DNA of 64,000 bases from Umbelopsis ramanniana AG (GCF_025399195.1 NW_026252097.1:179077-243076), one strand, 5' to 3'; shown: positions 24,256-39,400, counted from the stretch's first letter. Notes: generated from the sequence alone by a model not told the origin. Numbers and translations are program-made.

Positions 24256-25050
24256 AGATAACGGAAAAGAAAGCTCAACGATTTGCAAGCTGGCACCGAT
24301 TTTGTGTGGAACGGCCCTCCAACTCAAAGTGGGATCCACCACTGGCCCATTCTGAAAGCAGTCACATTTGACAATCAAACCTTGCAACAGACGGCCTGAC
24401 ATTAGTAGCCAAACGTTAATCATCTCTCCTTGAGAGCTGTATATCGTTACATGGATGACGGTACCATTCAATAAAGTGAAATTAAACAAATTGAATTCAG
24501 GGATGTTTGGTTGAGTCGGTTAGTTCCATGCCATTGGAGTTATCAAAGTTTATCATACCTCAACCTGGAAGGAAGGGACACCCTTCCGTTTTATTTGCGT
24601 GCGAGTGATGATCGGTATGGGAAAGTTATCGTTTTTTTTTAGTTTTTTTTTTGTATACAAAACAAAGATATTCTGAGCACAAGCGCTCTATGTATTCGCA
24701 AATTTTTCAATGTAAAGACACTTGGTTCAACCTAAAAAACTAAGGTGCTGCAATTTTGTTTCCTACCATGCCATGAATGTTTTGATTGAACTGCCCGAGG
24801 ATTTATTAAAAAAAAAGTCAAGACAGTGACTACGGATTCGACGGAAAGTTCTGCTCAGGAGTCAAGCTGCTGCCTTTTCAGGAGCCTAAAGCACTTCTTC
24901 GGTGATCATTTCCATCATTATTGGTGCGCCCTTGAAGAATCAGGGATGCTCGGCCGTCCCTGAAGTCGAGGCTGCGTCTTATAAGTAGCACTTTTTACAT
25001 CATTTTTTTCAACTCATCAACTATCATTCACTCACTCAATATACCCAGCA
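24256..25050. other. Divergent spacer, uL2 to secreted protein
   Basis: Promoters for two divergent genes. TTATAAG at about 24978 precedes the secreted-protein gene by about 75 bases. T-rich tracts occur near 24630-24650. No coding evidence. Confidence 0.5.
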
Positions 25051-25431
25051 ATGACCTCATTCATTTTCGTTTACTTCCTGTTGGCTTACTTACTCATCAT
25101 TTCCCGAGTAACAGCTTTCCCTTTAGCGGAAACGCAAATACCGTCCGTCCAAGACGAAATAACCATTACGTTCAAGAACAGTGCTAATTCACAGAACTCA
25201 GACTTCGAAAAGCTTATGAATGGAATCGTATCATCTGCCACCGACCAAAAGGAGTTTGCTGTTCGACCCTCTGAAGTTCCAAGAAGAATTTTTGAGAGTC
25301 AATCAATGCATCGAGGAAATAAGAATGTCAAGGTGTCTCTGTTTCAAGAAAACTGGCGCTACGAAGACTACATGCATGATTGGTACGACGATGAAGATGT
25401 AGATGAGAGAGAATATTACTCAGAAACATAA
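25051..25431 (+). CDS. Small secreted protein with acidic, Tyr-rich tail
   Basis: A 126-residue ORF. The first 22 or so residues are a signal peptide (MTSFIFVYFLLAYLLI, then SRVTAFPLA with a likely cleavage after the Ala of VTA). The mature part is about 104 residues without cysteines and without a family I recognise. Its end is strikingly acidic and aromatic: YEDYMHDWYDDEDVDEREYY. A TATA-like box lies about 75 bases upstream and a tidy leader precedes the ATG, so it is probably a real expressed gene. It could be a secreted peptide precursor or an effector-like orphan; nothing here decides this. Confidence 0.7.
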   Translation: MTSFIFVYFLLAYLLIISRVTAFPLAETQIPSVQDEITITFKNSANSQNSDFEKLMNGIVSSATDQKEFAVRPSEVPRRIFESQSMHRGNKNVKVSLFQENWRYEDYMHDWYDDEDVDEREYYSET

Positions 25432-26617
25432 TGTTCTTTGCCATGTATAATTGTAATTTTCATGTAGTCCGCATTATTCAAAGGCGGATGGAGACCGCTT
25501 AATAACTTGTACCAATATAAAAATAAATATTTCGTTCCATTATCTGAAAAAAAAAGTCAACAATGCTTGGCACTCTGTGTTCTTTATACCAAGTAAGGGT
25601 AAATTGTGGGCAAAAGCAAATTTATATGGTGATGAGTTGCAAGCAAGTCGTATGCTCTGTCCAGAGTGGCACCGAAGATCACAATGGTAAACAGATCATC
25701 ATCTCCGTTGGCGTTATTGTTAGCATTTTTATGGAAAGCCCTTCACTGAAAATCAAAAAGTGGCCGATGGAAACTAATACTACATTTTTTTGGGGTGATC
25801 AATAGGAAGTTGATCAATCGAAGACATAAGCATCACCTTGTTTGGCATGGAGACTTCCAATTTTTTTCTACTCTGCCTCATGGTATGATATACATTTGGT
25901 ACGTATTTTGGAAAAATCAATGACGATACGGAACACTCAGAGTGAGCCATATGTCAGGCTGAAAACGAAAGGTGAACCGCAGTACAACAGCTCTTCGCAT
26001 TGTGAATGTCCGTTTCATTTCTTCCTGCAGCTAGCCAATAAATGGAACGAGTCTTGAGGAGATTAGTAATGACGAGTTGACGAGGATGTTGAGGTTGCCT
26101 CACGTCAGAGAGGAAGCGTCATTTGTGTAGTAGCGACATATGAACGATCATACACAGATGACACCATTGATTATGACAGGTGGCATTATTAATTAAACAC
26201 TCTGAAACAGCAGTTTTGTTTTGCAAATCAATAATACTGTGGCAAGGAAAAAGCTTTTGTGTTCCGTTCCCGCACGGTATAACTGCTCTGCTCTCAGTCT
26301 TATCTTGCCTATACGTTCCGGTAAGGCTTGAAACTCAGAACAAGGGTATAATGAAAATGTTTGACTTATTCAAAGCAAAATCCCAATATGATTCAAAACA
26401 TACGTAATGAAAGTCATCGAACTACCACGACAACGTGATATGATGCTTGGTTGTGTTTGATATGATGACAAGGCACCCCAGAGTGCTTCTGCCATCGTAA
26501 ATGCGGTCTTCCGAGCGGGCGGGCTGCGGGCAAATTGTGAGCTCAGATGACAGTCACATCTGGTCAGGATTTAGCTGCGATGACAGCCAACTCGAGCTCA
26601 ACAAGTTGTTTTTAATC
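25432..26617. other. Spacer upstream of formaldehyde dehydrogenase
   Basis: 3' flank of the secreted-protein gene and promoter of the dehydrogenase. AATAAATA near 25523 may serve as a polyadenylation signal. Weak ORFs at 25563-26057 and 26180 lack any recognisable feature. Confidence 0.45.
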
Positions 26618-28449
<1,832 letters not shown>

Positions 28450-28668
28450 GGAATAACTTTATTATCTTTCTTTGAATGATTTTGGTTACAACGGATATGT
28501 ACGAAGAAATTATGGCAGTTTTGTAACAATGTGCATGTAGAATAAAAAGAATGGGGAGCCAGGAGGAGAATAATATTGAAAAAGAATGAAAGGTGCTTTG
28601 GTTGGCTTTCAGGTGGAGCCATGGTCATAGTTAGAAGGAGTGAGAGATGTTGATTTTTTTTTTTTTTT

Positions 28669-29685
28669 TTACGATGCTGTGACCAGTTTCGATTGCAGTC
28701 GAGTGTCCACTGTTTTCCATTCCTTGTGCAGATGCTTTTTGCCAGAGTGTAATTTCCAGCGGCCTAGCATCATTTTTACCGTATCCACAATCGACACCGG
28801 CATAAAGAAATTTGTGGAGTTGATTCCTGGAGTTTTTCGATTACCGTCCACTACGCGCCATCTACCCAATTCGGCCATCTGATGACGAACTCCGGTAACT
28901 TGGCTTTCCAGCATAACTTCGTACAACACAATGTCGAATGGCACCCTTTGCAGTACTAGATCATCAACGGCGACGGTTTCCGTTGCGATTTGCTGGAGAT
29001 GACGAAGTTTATGATCGTTTAAGGGATGATTACGATCGTAAGCTAGCTGTAATCGATTCATAGGACGCAGCTCGACCCTAACGCGGTGTTTGTCGTACAT
29101 CAGCCGATTAAGCCTACGAACCAATTCATTATAGCTATCACTTGACTTCAAGCCAATTACTAGAGCCTTTTCCGGCTTGTCCACCACTCCTAAGCCTTGA
29201 AACATAGGACATTGCATTTGAGGAGCCAAGTCTCGAATGGTGTCTTCCACACCATCTCGAAGGTCCTGCACTGCGCTCCAGCGATTTTCCCAGTCGTCGC
29301 TGCGATTCAACACGATACTGTCGATGATACTGATATGTGGAGCATAATTTTGCGCTTGATTAGGCCCAAGCTCGCGGAACACCTTGTCGTTGAAATTCTC
29401 GATGCTGCAGTAGAAGTTCGACTTTTTGCTCGGCTCCAGAAACAACGCGAATCGTCTTTGCGAGTCTCTCAAGGCATACGGTAAGGGTGTGGAGGCATTA
29501 AATTGGGGAACGCTGAGATCAAAATTGGTATTGAAATCAAGGTTCGTGGAAGATTCTTGTGCAGCAGAAGCAGGCAATTGGAAAGAATTCAGGGTACTGA
29601 TGCTTCCCAAGGAATTTCGACTGCTGGCTGGAGGAGCCTTGATGGCTTGAAAAGTAGCACGAGGAGAATCAAAGGTGGAACCCAT
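28669..29685 (-). CDS. 2H-phosphoesterase-like protein, possibly inactive
   Basis: A 338-residue single-exon ORF. Residues 1-75 are Ser/Pro/Gln-rich and disordered. The rest looks folded: LFLEPSKKSNFYCSIENFN, then YAPHISIIDSI, then MNRLQLAYDRNHPLN, then a C-terminal FDIVLYEVMLES strand and basic end. HISI fits the first HxS/T motif of the 2H superfamily, and LQLAYDRNH resembles the LHLTLAY segment of UBASH3-type 2H domains, but with Gln where the second His would be. This is a family-level guess from motif layout. If right, catalysis may be lost or altered. Substrate unknown. Confidence 0.55.
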   Translation of the reverse strand: MGSTFDSPRATFQAIKAPPASSRNSLGSISTLNSFQLPASAAQESSTNLDFNTNFDLSVPQFNASTPLPYALRDSQRRFALFLEPSKKSNFYCSIENFNDKVFRELGPNQAQNYAPHISIIDSIVLNRSDDWENRWSAVQDLRDGVEDTIRDLAPQMQCPMFQGLGVVDKPEKALVIGLKSSDSYNELVRRLNRLMYDKHRVRVELRPMNRLQLAYDRNHPLNDHKLRHLQQIATETVAVDDLVLQRVPFDIVLYEVMLESQVTGVRHQMAELGRWRVVDGNRKTPGINSTNFFMPVSIVDTVKMMLGRWKLHSGKKHLHKEWKTVDTRLQSKLVTAS

Positions 29686-31705
29686 TGAAGCCTTTAAAAA
29701 AACGTAAACAATTGGGTGAAATAAAAAGAAGAGAAGGAAAAAAAAATAATGAGGTGACCTTGGTTAAACAAAAAAAAAAAAAGAGGTGACAATGCAAATG
29801 GGTATTTTTAAAACTTTTGGTTTTATATTTATATATTCTCAATCACAATATCTATGCAATCTACTCAAGGTTCGGTTAGGCGGGCGTGGTTAAAAAGCTC
29901 TTTCAATCGATGAGCCATCGTTCACATGGCCAAAATGTTTCCAAAAAACTTTTCGGCATCTTTGGTTGCAAGCCCAATATTAAATTCTTTGGTGGCTCAT
30001 CCCATTACTCCTTATCTCGAGCTCGCAGACATTCTATACATCTTCTTGGTGGCGTTCTCTGTTAGGGCCCATAAAGCTGGGATCTCTTACAAGGTTTGTC
30101 CTGATAACGAAGGAGATTGAACTTCTTGGGAAAAAAATTAAACATGCAATATATCTTAGAGCAACTTGAGCTCAAATGCCATGGGAAAACAACTCTCCTG
30201 TCGTGTTCACATGGGGTAGAAGAATGCTGATATGAAGCTAGTGCCTTAGTTAAGAAATGCAGTGCTCTTTTACAGCCTCTCCTGTTTCCATTACCACCCA
30301 ATCTATGTTCGATATTACCGAGACTCTCCCTTAAATCCAATAAGGTTGTTCTATGCTAATGATCCATTGACTTCTCCGTGTTATATAAACAAACGCATCA
30401 CGTTCAGAAGCAGACATCTTGGTATTAGTGACGTATTCTATTAAACAATACTGCTTATCCTTATTAGTGCTCTAATCGTCATACGCTTTTAGCAAGCTTT
30501 ATAATTTTCGGTCCACCAGGCTCAGCTAGATTGGTTCTAATCGTAAATGACAAGGTTCATCGTTAAATGTACACACATTACAAACCTGTTTTCCCCTGTT
30601 GGTGTCAAATGCTAACAAATGGTGAGGGCAGGTGCCTGTTCATTGAAAAGAGTGGGGGGCATGTCTTGTTTCAGCGAACTTCACAGCAGTCCTGTTGGTG
30701 GTTTTTATTTCCGTCGCTTCCATTGGCTACTGTCGTTTTTGCTATTGAAATTTATCGCGGCAGGTGCCGCTGCTGCCTTATGATTTTTCAATTTATTGCT
30801 GTATCTTGTTACTTAGTTTTAATAGTAGTAGCATTCTTTCCTGAGCTTGATTATATCGAATATTTTGTAGTGGATGAAAAGCTGTTTATGCCAGGCAAGC
30901 CCTGAGATCTTTTGTGCTGTTCTTATGATCTACCCAAAAACCTCGAAACTTACTATCTCAATTTTCATTCCATGTTGTCTTGTGAAATGTAGCTGATTTT
31001 ACTTACTTGGCAGAAGGGAATTGGTTTTTTCATTATGACGGACGGATTTTTCACTTCCACCGGGAATTGATGATCACCCTATTTCGACAGCTAGACTATA
31101 AAGAATTACTAAATTTCAGCTACACGCTTGCCGACATATACTACATCATATTAATTTTAAAAGAGTGATATAATAGTTGAAAGTGATAAGACTAACTTGA
31201 TACGCTCGTCAGCCGAACTGAAGTTATGCACAAAGTTTACATAGTTGAACATCTTTTTACCCTCCAAGTTCTCATCTATTTTCAAGGTGCACAGATGGAG
31301 TATATGGGTATTCGTATCAAGTAATGGACAAAGATGGGTAATTTTTTTTATTTTATTCCTCTACATGTTGTTACAGAATGAGTCTGGATTCGCTAGGGTC
31401 ACGCGTCTATAGCAGAATTGCCGGAGATGTGTATCTTGACATTTATGCCAGATAGTTAAAAGTAGTCGTAGAAGAGGTAAACACAGAGAAATTACCAAGG
31501 TCTTGTAGTAGAGGGGAGTCAAGTACGTTAAAAGCAAAATCCTCCTCTGGGAGAGAATTAGAAAAACAGAGAGAGTCATGGAAGAGTGAGGAGTAAAATT
31601 CATGTCTTCCAATGCCTCCATTTCCGCGGTTGCAACTTCTTCCAGTGAACCCTCTGTTAACGCACCAAATGAATAAAGAGTGAACTTGTTTGGCGTGCCA
31701 GTTCT
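29686..31705. other. 2 kb spacer without a supported gene
   Basis: Contains the promoter of the 2H-like gene (poly-A runs near 29740 and 29770) and the 3' flank of the gene at 31706. Several ORFs of 60-112 codons exist, the longest at 30567, but none shows a domain, signal peptide or coding bias I trust. No repeat or RNA gene was seen. Confidence 0.45.
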
Positions 31706-33420
31706 TTAAGCAGCTCTCTCGATCGGTTTAGGAGCACGAGAGGTGGATCTAGGGCCAACTGTTTCAAATCCAGTTATAGTTCTCAAATCTCTGTACATTT
31801 GGTTCACCAAGCGTGAGAAAGCCGTCGACAGAGTTTTGTGTTCCTTTTCCTGGTTTCGATACGCTTTGTAGTTTGCAAAGAGAGCACCATATAACTTGAT
31901 GATCGGCTGAGTTTGAGACTGAAAGTAAGTTGTTCCGTCAGTTTCTAGAAAGTCGATCACCGAGACCACAAGCTGTCTGTGATTGATAACAATTGGTACC
32001 GGCAGACGCAGTATGTGGTGGATGAAGACATTGTTATCCGGAAACGTTTTCAGTGGAATCTGCCCTTGGACAAAATGACAGCCCTCTATGAAACGTGTCC
32101 GACCGCAGAGGCATCCGGAGGGAAAATAAGATACTCCTGTTTCTTGTATATGTTCTTGCCGGCAAATGGAAGTTACATAAGGAACAAGTTGACAAAAATT
32201 GATTTCCCCTGATGGTGTGGCTTTGCTGGTCGTAGTATTCGCGCCTGGACCTAGCGACTTGAACATCTTCAGGTTCATCAGGCAGAGGATGAAAGTGTCC
32301 TTCGGCAATGCATTTATCCTTGAAACCGACGTGCAAAATTCGCGCATACTGACCGATGGCTCGTCAAACAACTTGGACTTGCTCAGCAGCACTACAGGTA
32401 AGGTACCGGTCCATGCTGCTTTGTAAGATGTAGGGATTAATGCTACCTTGAGGCATAGCTGCCGTATCTTGGCACAAAGTGGATGAAAATCCCACCAAAA
32501 CTGTAGCATTTCAACTTCAAGGTTGGTAAAACCAAAGTCAACCTGCTCAACAGTCCGTCCATCACGTCCCGATAGGAGTTTTTCCTCAAGGGTGCAAATA
32601 GCTTTGCTAGCTAATGTGTACAGCTCAATGCCGAACATTCTGTCTTGGAGCCTGAAGTGTCTGTAGTGGCTAGAATCGGGCACCCAGAGCATGGCAATGA
32701 AGCGACCATAATTCAAGCGCGAGAAATTGAGCCGTCCGCATCGGTCACGAATGAAGTTGTTACGGAGGCTACCATCAACAAGTCGTGTCGGTCTAGCACC
32801 GAGCACGAGAGCAATTGGTTTGGAGTGTTCCCTCATAGATTGCATCAAGTTTCGATCTGCGTTATTGACTTTTTCTTGATCAAAATGAGGATACCAGTCG
32901 TCAATATCTTGACATACATCATCAGGATCAATGAGGTCCACGGTAAACTTGACCCTTAGTTAGGTATGTTAAACTGGGAAGTTCTTCCGATAGTTTCACT
33001 TGTTTCTTATAGGCACTGACTCAACAGTGGCATTTGTATTTACACTTCGGTAGATGTAGTTTCCATACGGGGACTTATTCAAGACAGCCATTCCAAGAAA
33101 TAATGTGAACCAAGCCATTAGGGTGCATTCTAGGGCATCACGATGGTACTGGGACAAATTATGGGCAACACACAAATGAAGTGTAGGAACTCCAAAAGCC
33201 GAGATATAAGGTTGCAAAGCATTTTCCTTTGCCCGTGGATTGGCAGTTTGTCCAATGTACACCCTTGCGCCTTCGGAAAGTTCCATAGTCAATGGGTTTG
33301 CAGTAGCGACGAGATCATTGCACTATAACTTGATGTAGACTAAGTTTACGCAGTTCATTATGTCAAACCGATGGCTAGCATCTGACAGGAAGTGAAGATG
33401 AACAACGTTTGACGTATCCA
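31706..33420 (-). CDS. Unknown protein with an N-terminal YIGQT segment
   Basis: Two long minus-strand exons join by a 45-base GT-AG intron (32999-32955), giving PIRNKVKFTVDLIDPDD across the junction and a protein of at least 500 residues. The N-terminal part has ARVYIGQTANPR and GVPTLHLCVAHNLSQYH; YIGQT resembles half of a GIY-YIG nuclease motif, but I do not see the GIY half, so no activity is claimed. The long second exon has several Cys and Trp and ends in a basic RSTSRAPKPIER tail. The start is unclear: an ATG at 33420 could connect only through a 27-base intron, which is too short to trust. I do not recognise the family. Confidence 0.6.
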
Positions 33421-36400
33421 TATTTAGATGCCTGCTCAGCAGTTAAAATCCATGACTGATAAAGGTGGAGTTCATAGCAATCAGTTTGCATAAACTTGAA
33501 GATGGTTTGAATGTTATGGGGAAAAGCTAACTTGCAAAAAGGCGGACTTTGATGCTTTATAGATATGGTTGTGCATCAGCTAAGAGCGGCAAACCATCAG
33601 TCCAGAGACAAAAAAGGGACCGTTCGAAGCTGAGAAGGGATGAAGTCAAATGAAGATGAGTTAAACAAGGAAAGTCGACCGAGTCAACTCGTTTGAAAGG
33701 AATTTATGCAAGTAAACTACTATGCACGAGGTCAGCGTTATTACACTAATAAAAGCAGTCGGCCAAATGACCTGACGAGAACACCGAGGCGCACTGTTTA
33801 TCGAAAGATATAAGGAATTAAGTGGCAAGGTGTAACCATGCAAGGTAAGACTTGTGAAATATGGCATATGGCTTGACTACAACGACCTCTTTTTAAACTT
33901 CTGTGTAATGGCGCCATTCCGACGTTTTTTTTTTTTTAAACAAGAAATTCAGCATACCCCGCCTCTGAAGGAGTTCTTCTCTTGAGCGCAATCACAGAAG
34001 AATGAAATGCTTCATAAACCAGTAGCAGAGTAATTACGAGCCTCATTTGTTCACAAAGCTTTTGAGAAAGATATGTAAAAAAACGAAAAAGTTTCCTTGT
34101 TCAAACGACAAATCTCTGTAGCTTCTTCCCAAAAAAAAAACGATAATTCTTGGCCACGCTTGATGTGTAACTTTGTTTGACACCGCGTAAACTAAAAACC
34201 CACATCGCTTGTGATGTAGATTGCTCGACTGCCGATGAGAAAAGCATCGCATATAATGAACGTCGACAGTAATATCAGTTAACAGCCCACATTAACACAC
34301 CGAATTCATAAATACAATATGGGATTGTTGGCTGCTCTTTGACCTTGTTAAAAGCAAGCTGCTTATTCAATTTTTATGAAACCGGATATATTAACCAATA
34401 GCAGTTGAGTATGTACTTTTATAGGCCAATCATGATTTTTTTTTTAAAGACGACGGTGCGATTCGAAGGTTTGAAGTCGACACAGAAAAGAGAGCCAGTC
34501 ATGACTAGGAGTGAAATAAATCAAAATGGTATCAGCTGCAGTGACCATGAAGGCTAAATTTGTAGATGGCAAAGCATTTCGCAGTGGGAGTCAGCGAGCT
34601 TGAAATATCAGTCACTGAAAAGCTACCAAATTTTCAACCACCACTGTAACGCATGCCTATTGTCACCTTCAAGCGTTACAAAATTACATTGTAACTTAAT
34701 TTTTGCACAACCAATATCCATGACTGGCAGAAACAAAATTAAATCGGCCATTCCACTATTAAGTACATATAGATACGCTTCGCTAAATAATTGAATAAGT
34801 CGATGTAAGCAAAGTGAAATTTCATATATCGACCGTCTCCAGCTCGTATCTCGACCATTTGTTCCATATCAATCTAATTTCATATGAAACAGTTATTGCT
34901 GAGCATTATTTATCCATCTAGTGAAGGACTAAGCTCTACAACATATCATGGTTCCCTTAGTGTATGTCAAAGACATTTTAACCTGTTCGTAACTGGTGCA
35001 GCCAACCTGTATGCGTAACTTTTTTTTTTTTTGTACTCATGTTTTATTCAGCTATTTGCGAAGCAGATGGTTACAAATTTTGGGAACTTAAGGAACAAAA
35101 GGTACAGAAATTGACGGAAAAATTGAAACCGCAGAAGTAGAAAGGTAGGAGAGGAGAGGAGAGTTTAAAGCTGCCAACTCAGCTGCTAAAGAGAGCTATG
35201 ACCTTAGCCATGATGGTACGGTATGATCCGCTTTGACACATGCATGAGGAGTATCGGGTATGTATACTCTTTGTAGCTTTGTGCCATATCTACGGCCATC
35301 TTCTATTTCGTCTTTGCGCGTAGGACGTTACTCTAAGCTCTTCCATATCAGGGATATAGGACGTCGTATTGGCAATGAGCACATTTTGGTCCACTTCAGG
35401 CTCCTCTTCAAGTTGTAGCTGCATTGACCAGCGCCATCTGTTGCGCCGTATGGCCCAATACTACACATTTGTGCTTGTAAACCTTCTGCCGTAGTCAGAG
35501 CTTAACGGTACGATTGAATTCGGTAGCTAGTTCGGCACCATATGGAGGTTTTCCAATTGCAGTCAATGCCCACACAATTTAATTTGCTTGTCAGCACAGA
35601 TTAAGGCCCAGCTGTGCACAGTCATGCCTAGCAATCGACAAGCGGTTTTTGGCTGTTGGCAGAAATATATACTTGGAAGCTAATTTGCGCGTGCGTTCAG
35701 GATGGCGCCAATTTGCTTGGTTTGGCCATTGTAAACGTGGTGGCTCTCACTCTAAGTACGATCATTCGGATGAATTCACGACGAAAGAAATTAGAATATC
35801 CAGGATAGAAGGAGATCCATCAAAATTTCCAAAAAGTGAGGATGTGGCTCATAAACCGACATGACAGCGCATGTCGTTCTTCGACTGTTAGGTGCAGAAT
35901 TGTATGTGCTCTTTGCATGAGACGCCGGCTGTCGTACTTCCTATCTCGGCCTGTGTACGTTCTACGGAACACAAAGGCTAATTTTAAAGGGTTCAGCCAG
36001 AGCACAATGCGTGGCCATTCATTTTCTAAAGTTAGGCGGACCAAACTAGTATGGGATTTTTAGGGAGGTAAGATATGGATTTCAAGCAGGCATGGACCGA
36101 GAACTTTGACATGTCTTGACGACTGGAAGGCATGGCATGCACTCAGCTCATTAAATATCCTTTGTAGGGAACCTACAGGACGCAGGCTATCCTTCTGTGG
36201 CTGTTTGATTGTGACTCGCCCGTTACAACGCATCGTAAAGGGCAGACGATCCCTCAAGGGCGCTCAAGTGACTTTGCATTGCTCACTGCACAACAAAAAA
36301 AAATCAATTACTTTTTTTTCAAAAAGTCTTCCTTTTTACTGTTCACCACCGGATTATGACCGCTAAGCTGTCAAGCTCTTGAAACTGCCTCGCTTGTACT

Positions 36401-36468
36401 GAAACACAACTCACCGTCACATCCCGTTTATACAAATCCTCATAAAGCAAATCTCCCATTCTTATAAA
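33421..36468. other. 3 kb spacer without a supported gene
   Basis: Upstream region of the unknown gene and promoter of the lipase gene. At about 35300-36260 the minus strand gives short broken stretches with protein-like character (for example RRTYTGRDRKYDSRRLMQRA near 35950), which could be a decayed gene or transposon remnant, but no family is identifiable and no terminal repeats were seen. A-tracts occur near 34130 and 35025. Confidence 0.35.
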
Positions 36469-39400
36469 ATGTCTGCCATGTTCTCCGCGATACCTGGAAG
36501 AGGCGGGAGGAACGGAGAAGACTCCTTTGAAAACGATACGACAAGTACTTTGGTCAACGACGACTCTGATAGGACTTCTGTCGATGGCATGATGAAAAAA
36601 ATCTCCACCACCCCGCTAAGCCCTCGACACATGCGAAGGCTATCTATACCCGATATGCATAAGCTGAACAAAGCTGTAGATCTACGAGAGCGTGTAGGAG
36701 ATGTTGAAATACCTTATGGAAAGCTACAGGTATGTATCAGGCGGTCGACATCACTATCGAATTCATGTCACTTATGTCATTTTTTTAGGTGGACTTACTA
36801 AATATGCGAACGGACGTTCATGTGAGGCGGCCGGTGATGCGTTTGCGAGTAGGAGCTCAACATTACTTTTCACATCGTAGTAAATCACCAACAGGCGATT
36901 GGAACGAAGGCTTCGTCTTCATCGTTTCCTACCATTCACAGTTATTTGACACCTTGGAGGTAAGAGTCGGTTTGTAACAGCATAGTAGATTTGAAACTCC
37001 GCCTAATTAGTGCTTTTAGTTTGACTTGTACGATCAGCCAAAGAAATGGGGCCGTAAAAAATCAAAACACGTTGCAAAAGCTAAACTGAAGATTTCAAGG
37101 TTGAATGGAAGACCAGATATGTTTTTGACGTAAGCTTCAGCCACATATTCCCACATGTTTGTTATGCCAACATAATCACTGACAGTGTATATACCACAGG
37201 TTTTTGCCTTTGTACGAGTACCACGCTCGGCGTACATTACCAAACAATGTAAAAGTGCCACAAAATTTTAAACGCCTGCAGGTGTCAAAAGTATCCACCG
37301 AACTGGCAGAAGACGCTGCGCCTGAACAATACATGCATAATAGGATTTTGAATGGAAATCTTTATGTGCGCGTACGATATATATTTCAACATCCAAAGGA
37401 AGAGACAGACGAAACCACACCAGTCTACATGGCATTCGATAAGAGCGATGGCACGGTCGTAGAACCCGAATCACCCATTGAAGAACCCGAAGAAGTCATT
37501 CCTGGTGGAGGACCACAGCCCACTCGCCCAGAACACCTAATCGATTATTCTAAAAGAACGTCGCAACATGGGCGTCCCGACCTAGTTCAAACAGATAAAG
37601 CTGTACAACGAGATTTCAACAAGAATTTATCCTCAGCTTTACGAGATGTACCAGTACCCGAGAAAGCATTCGAGAATCACGCCAAAGCTTCCTCAAAAGA
37701 AGAGACACCCCCCGAATCACCGTCCGAGACAGCTTCTGAATCACCTTCCGAATCACCCTCAGAGTCAGCATTAGACAGCCCTGAGACACCCGTCCCAACG
37801 CTACGCTCGCCAAAGCAGACCAAAAGCTGGTTGTGGTCAGCTACAGAACAGGCTGGCCAAAGCGCCACAGCAATACCGGCGGCTATCAATGGTTTGATGT
37901 ACGGATTTTCCCAACGAGATACAGACAAAAGCCGAAATATAATACCGAAGCGGAATGACACGGACACGACAGAGTCGAGTAGCTCGGATGGTATTAGTAT
38001 TCAAAGTGTTGGATTTGGCGACAAGGTGTTTGCATTTCGTTGGATGAATCAATCCTTTGAAGAAATCGCAGTATCCCACCCCACGTTTGATAAAATGATC
38101 GGACTGGTTGTCAGCGCCGAAACTCGAGCTTTAGTTCGTGGTGTCCTCAAACTAGCCACCGCTTTTGGTCAAGGCTTCAAGGTCACTACTTTCCAACTCC
38201 TTACCGCCATGTCAATTCTGGAAAAGTTTTACGCTGAACGCCCTGTGTAAGTCATTTTTGTTTACCAAAGCAGTGCAGGGAGTTCGTTTTAATTAATTAT
38301 TTGTATGAAGACGACCGCCTACCCCTGTTATAGAGGATCTTCATCTTATTGAGGAAGCTAGGCATTATTTCCAGCATGCCATTGTCGCTTATGTAAGTTT
38401 GCTACCCGGTTGTCTTTCCACCATGGCGGTTTTTTTCTCATCCTTGTTGGTTTTAGGGATGGAGAGGGTTATACTATTTAGGAGAATACGGAAAATACCT
38501 TCGAGGTAAGCGATTTGCAGGATGTCTGTTTGTACCCTTACAGCTATGTCTCATCATTTTCGAAATATATAGCTGTTCAGAGAAGCAAGTCGAATCGCGA
38601 AGCCATTGTCAAATTTCTCAGAATACCACCACAAGACCTTCTTGGTTACGAGTATGGCGTTCGAAAAGGAGCAGTGTTCCAACCAAGTTATTTTGTATCC
38701 GTTGACCGGCCGAGAAGGGCGATTATTCTTGGTATTCGAGGCACTTGGAGCTTATACGACTGCATTACTGATCTTGTATGTGAATATCGACCATGGAAAG
38801 GTGGACTAGCGCATTCCGGCATGCTTGCTTCTGCACAATGGTTTTTCACCAACATTATACCACAAATTTTTCACTATGTACATAATCACGCTGGCCAAAT
38901 TGATTCCTTTATCATCACTGGCCATTCCCTGGGAGGCGGTAGCGCCAGTCTTCTCACCATGATGGTAGTAGATCACATTGAAGAGCTGCGGCATTTATCC
39001 GGAAATCCAGACTTTCGGGTTCATTGCTACAGCTATGCACCTGTTGCGGCAGTGACGGAAGCCTTGAGCGACGCTTATGCTGAATACATCGATAGCTTTG
39101 TATGTCAAGACGATATTGTCGGGCGAACTTCGTATGGAACTGCGATGGAACTCAAGGAACTGATCATGAATGCTCTTGCTGCTGTTGAAGCTGTAGGAGG
39201 AGTGCATGAAGTCAACAAAAATGCCGATGCCAGAAAAGCTTGTTTTGATGCCATTGAAACGTGTCGAAAACAAATCTATCAAAGCGAGAAGCCTGAATTC
39301 CCTCTGGTAAGTGTCAACTCCCTTGGTAGATAACAACACCATTGAATATACATACTAATAGCTTTTATGTCTGGCTTTCAGTTGTATATACCCGGCAGAA

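Noticed and set aside
24190-24489. A 99-codon minus ORF upstream of uL2
   Set aside because: It overlaps the likely uL2 leader and its donor site, and shows no domain.
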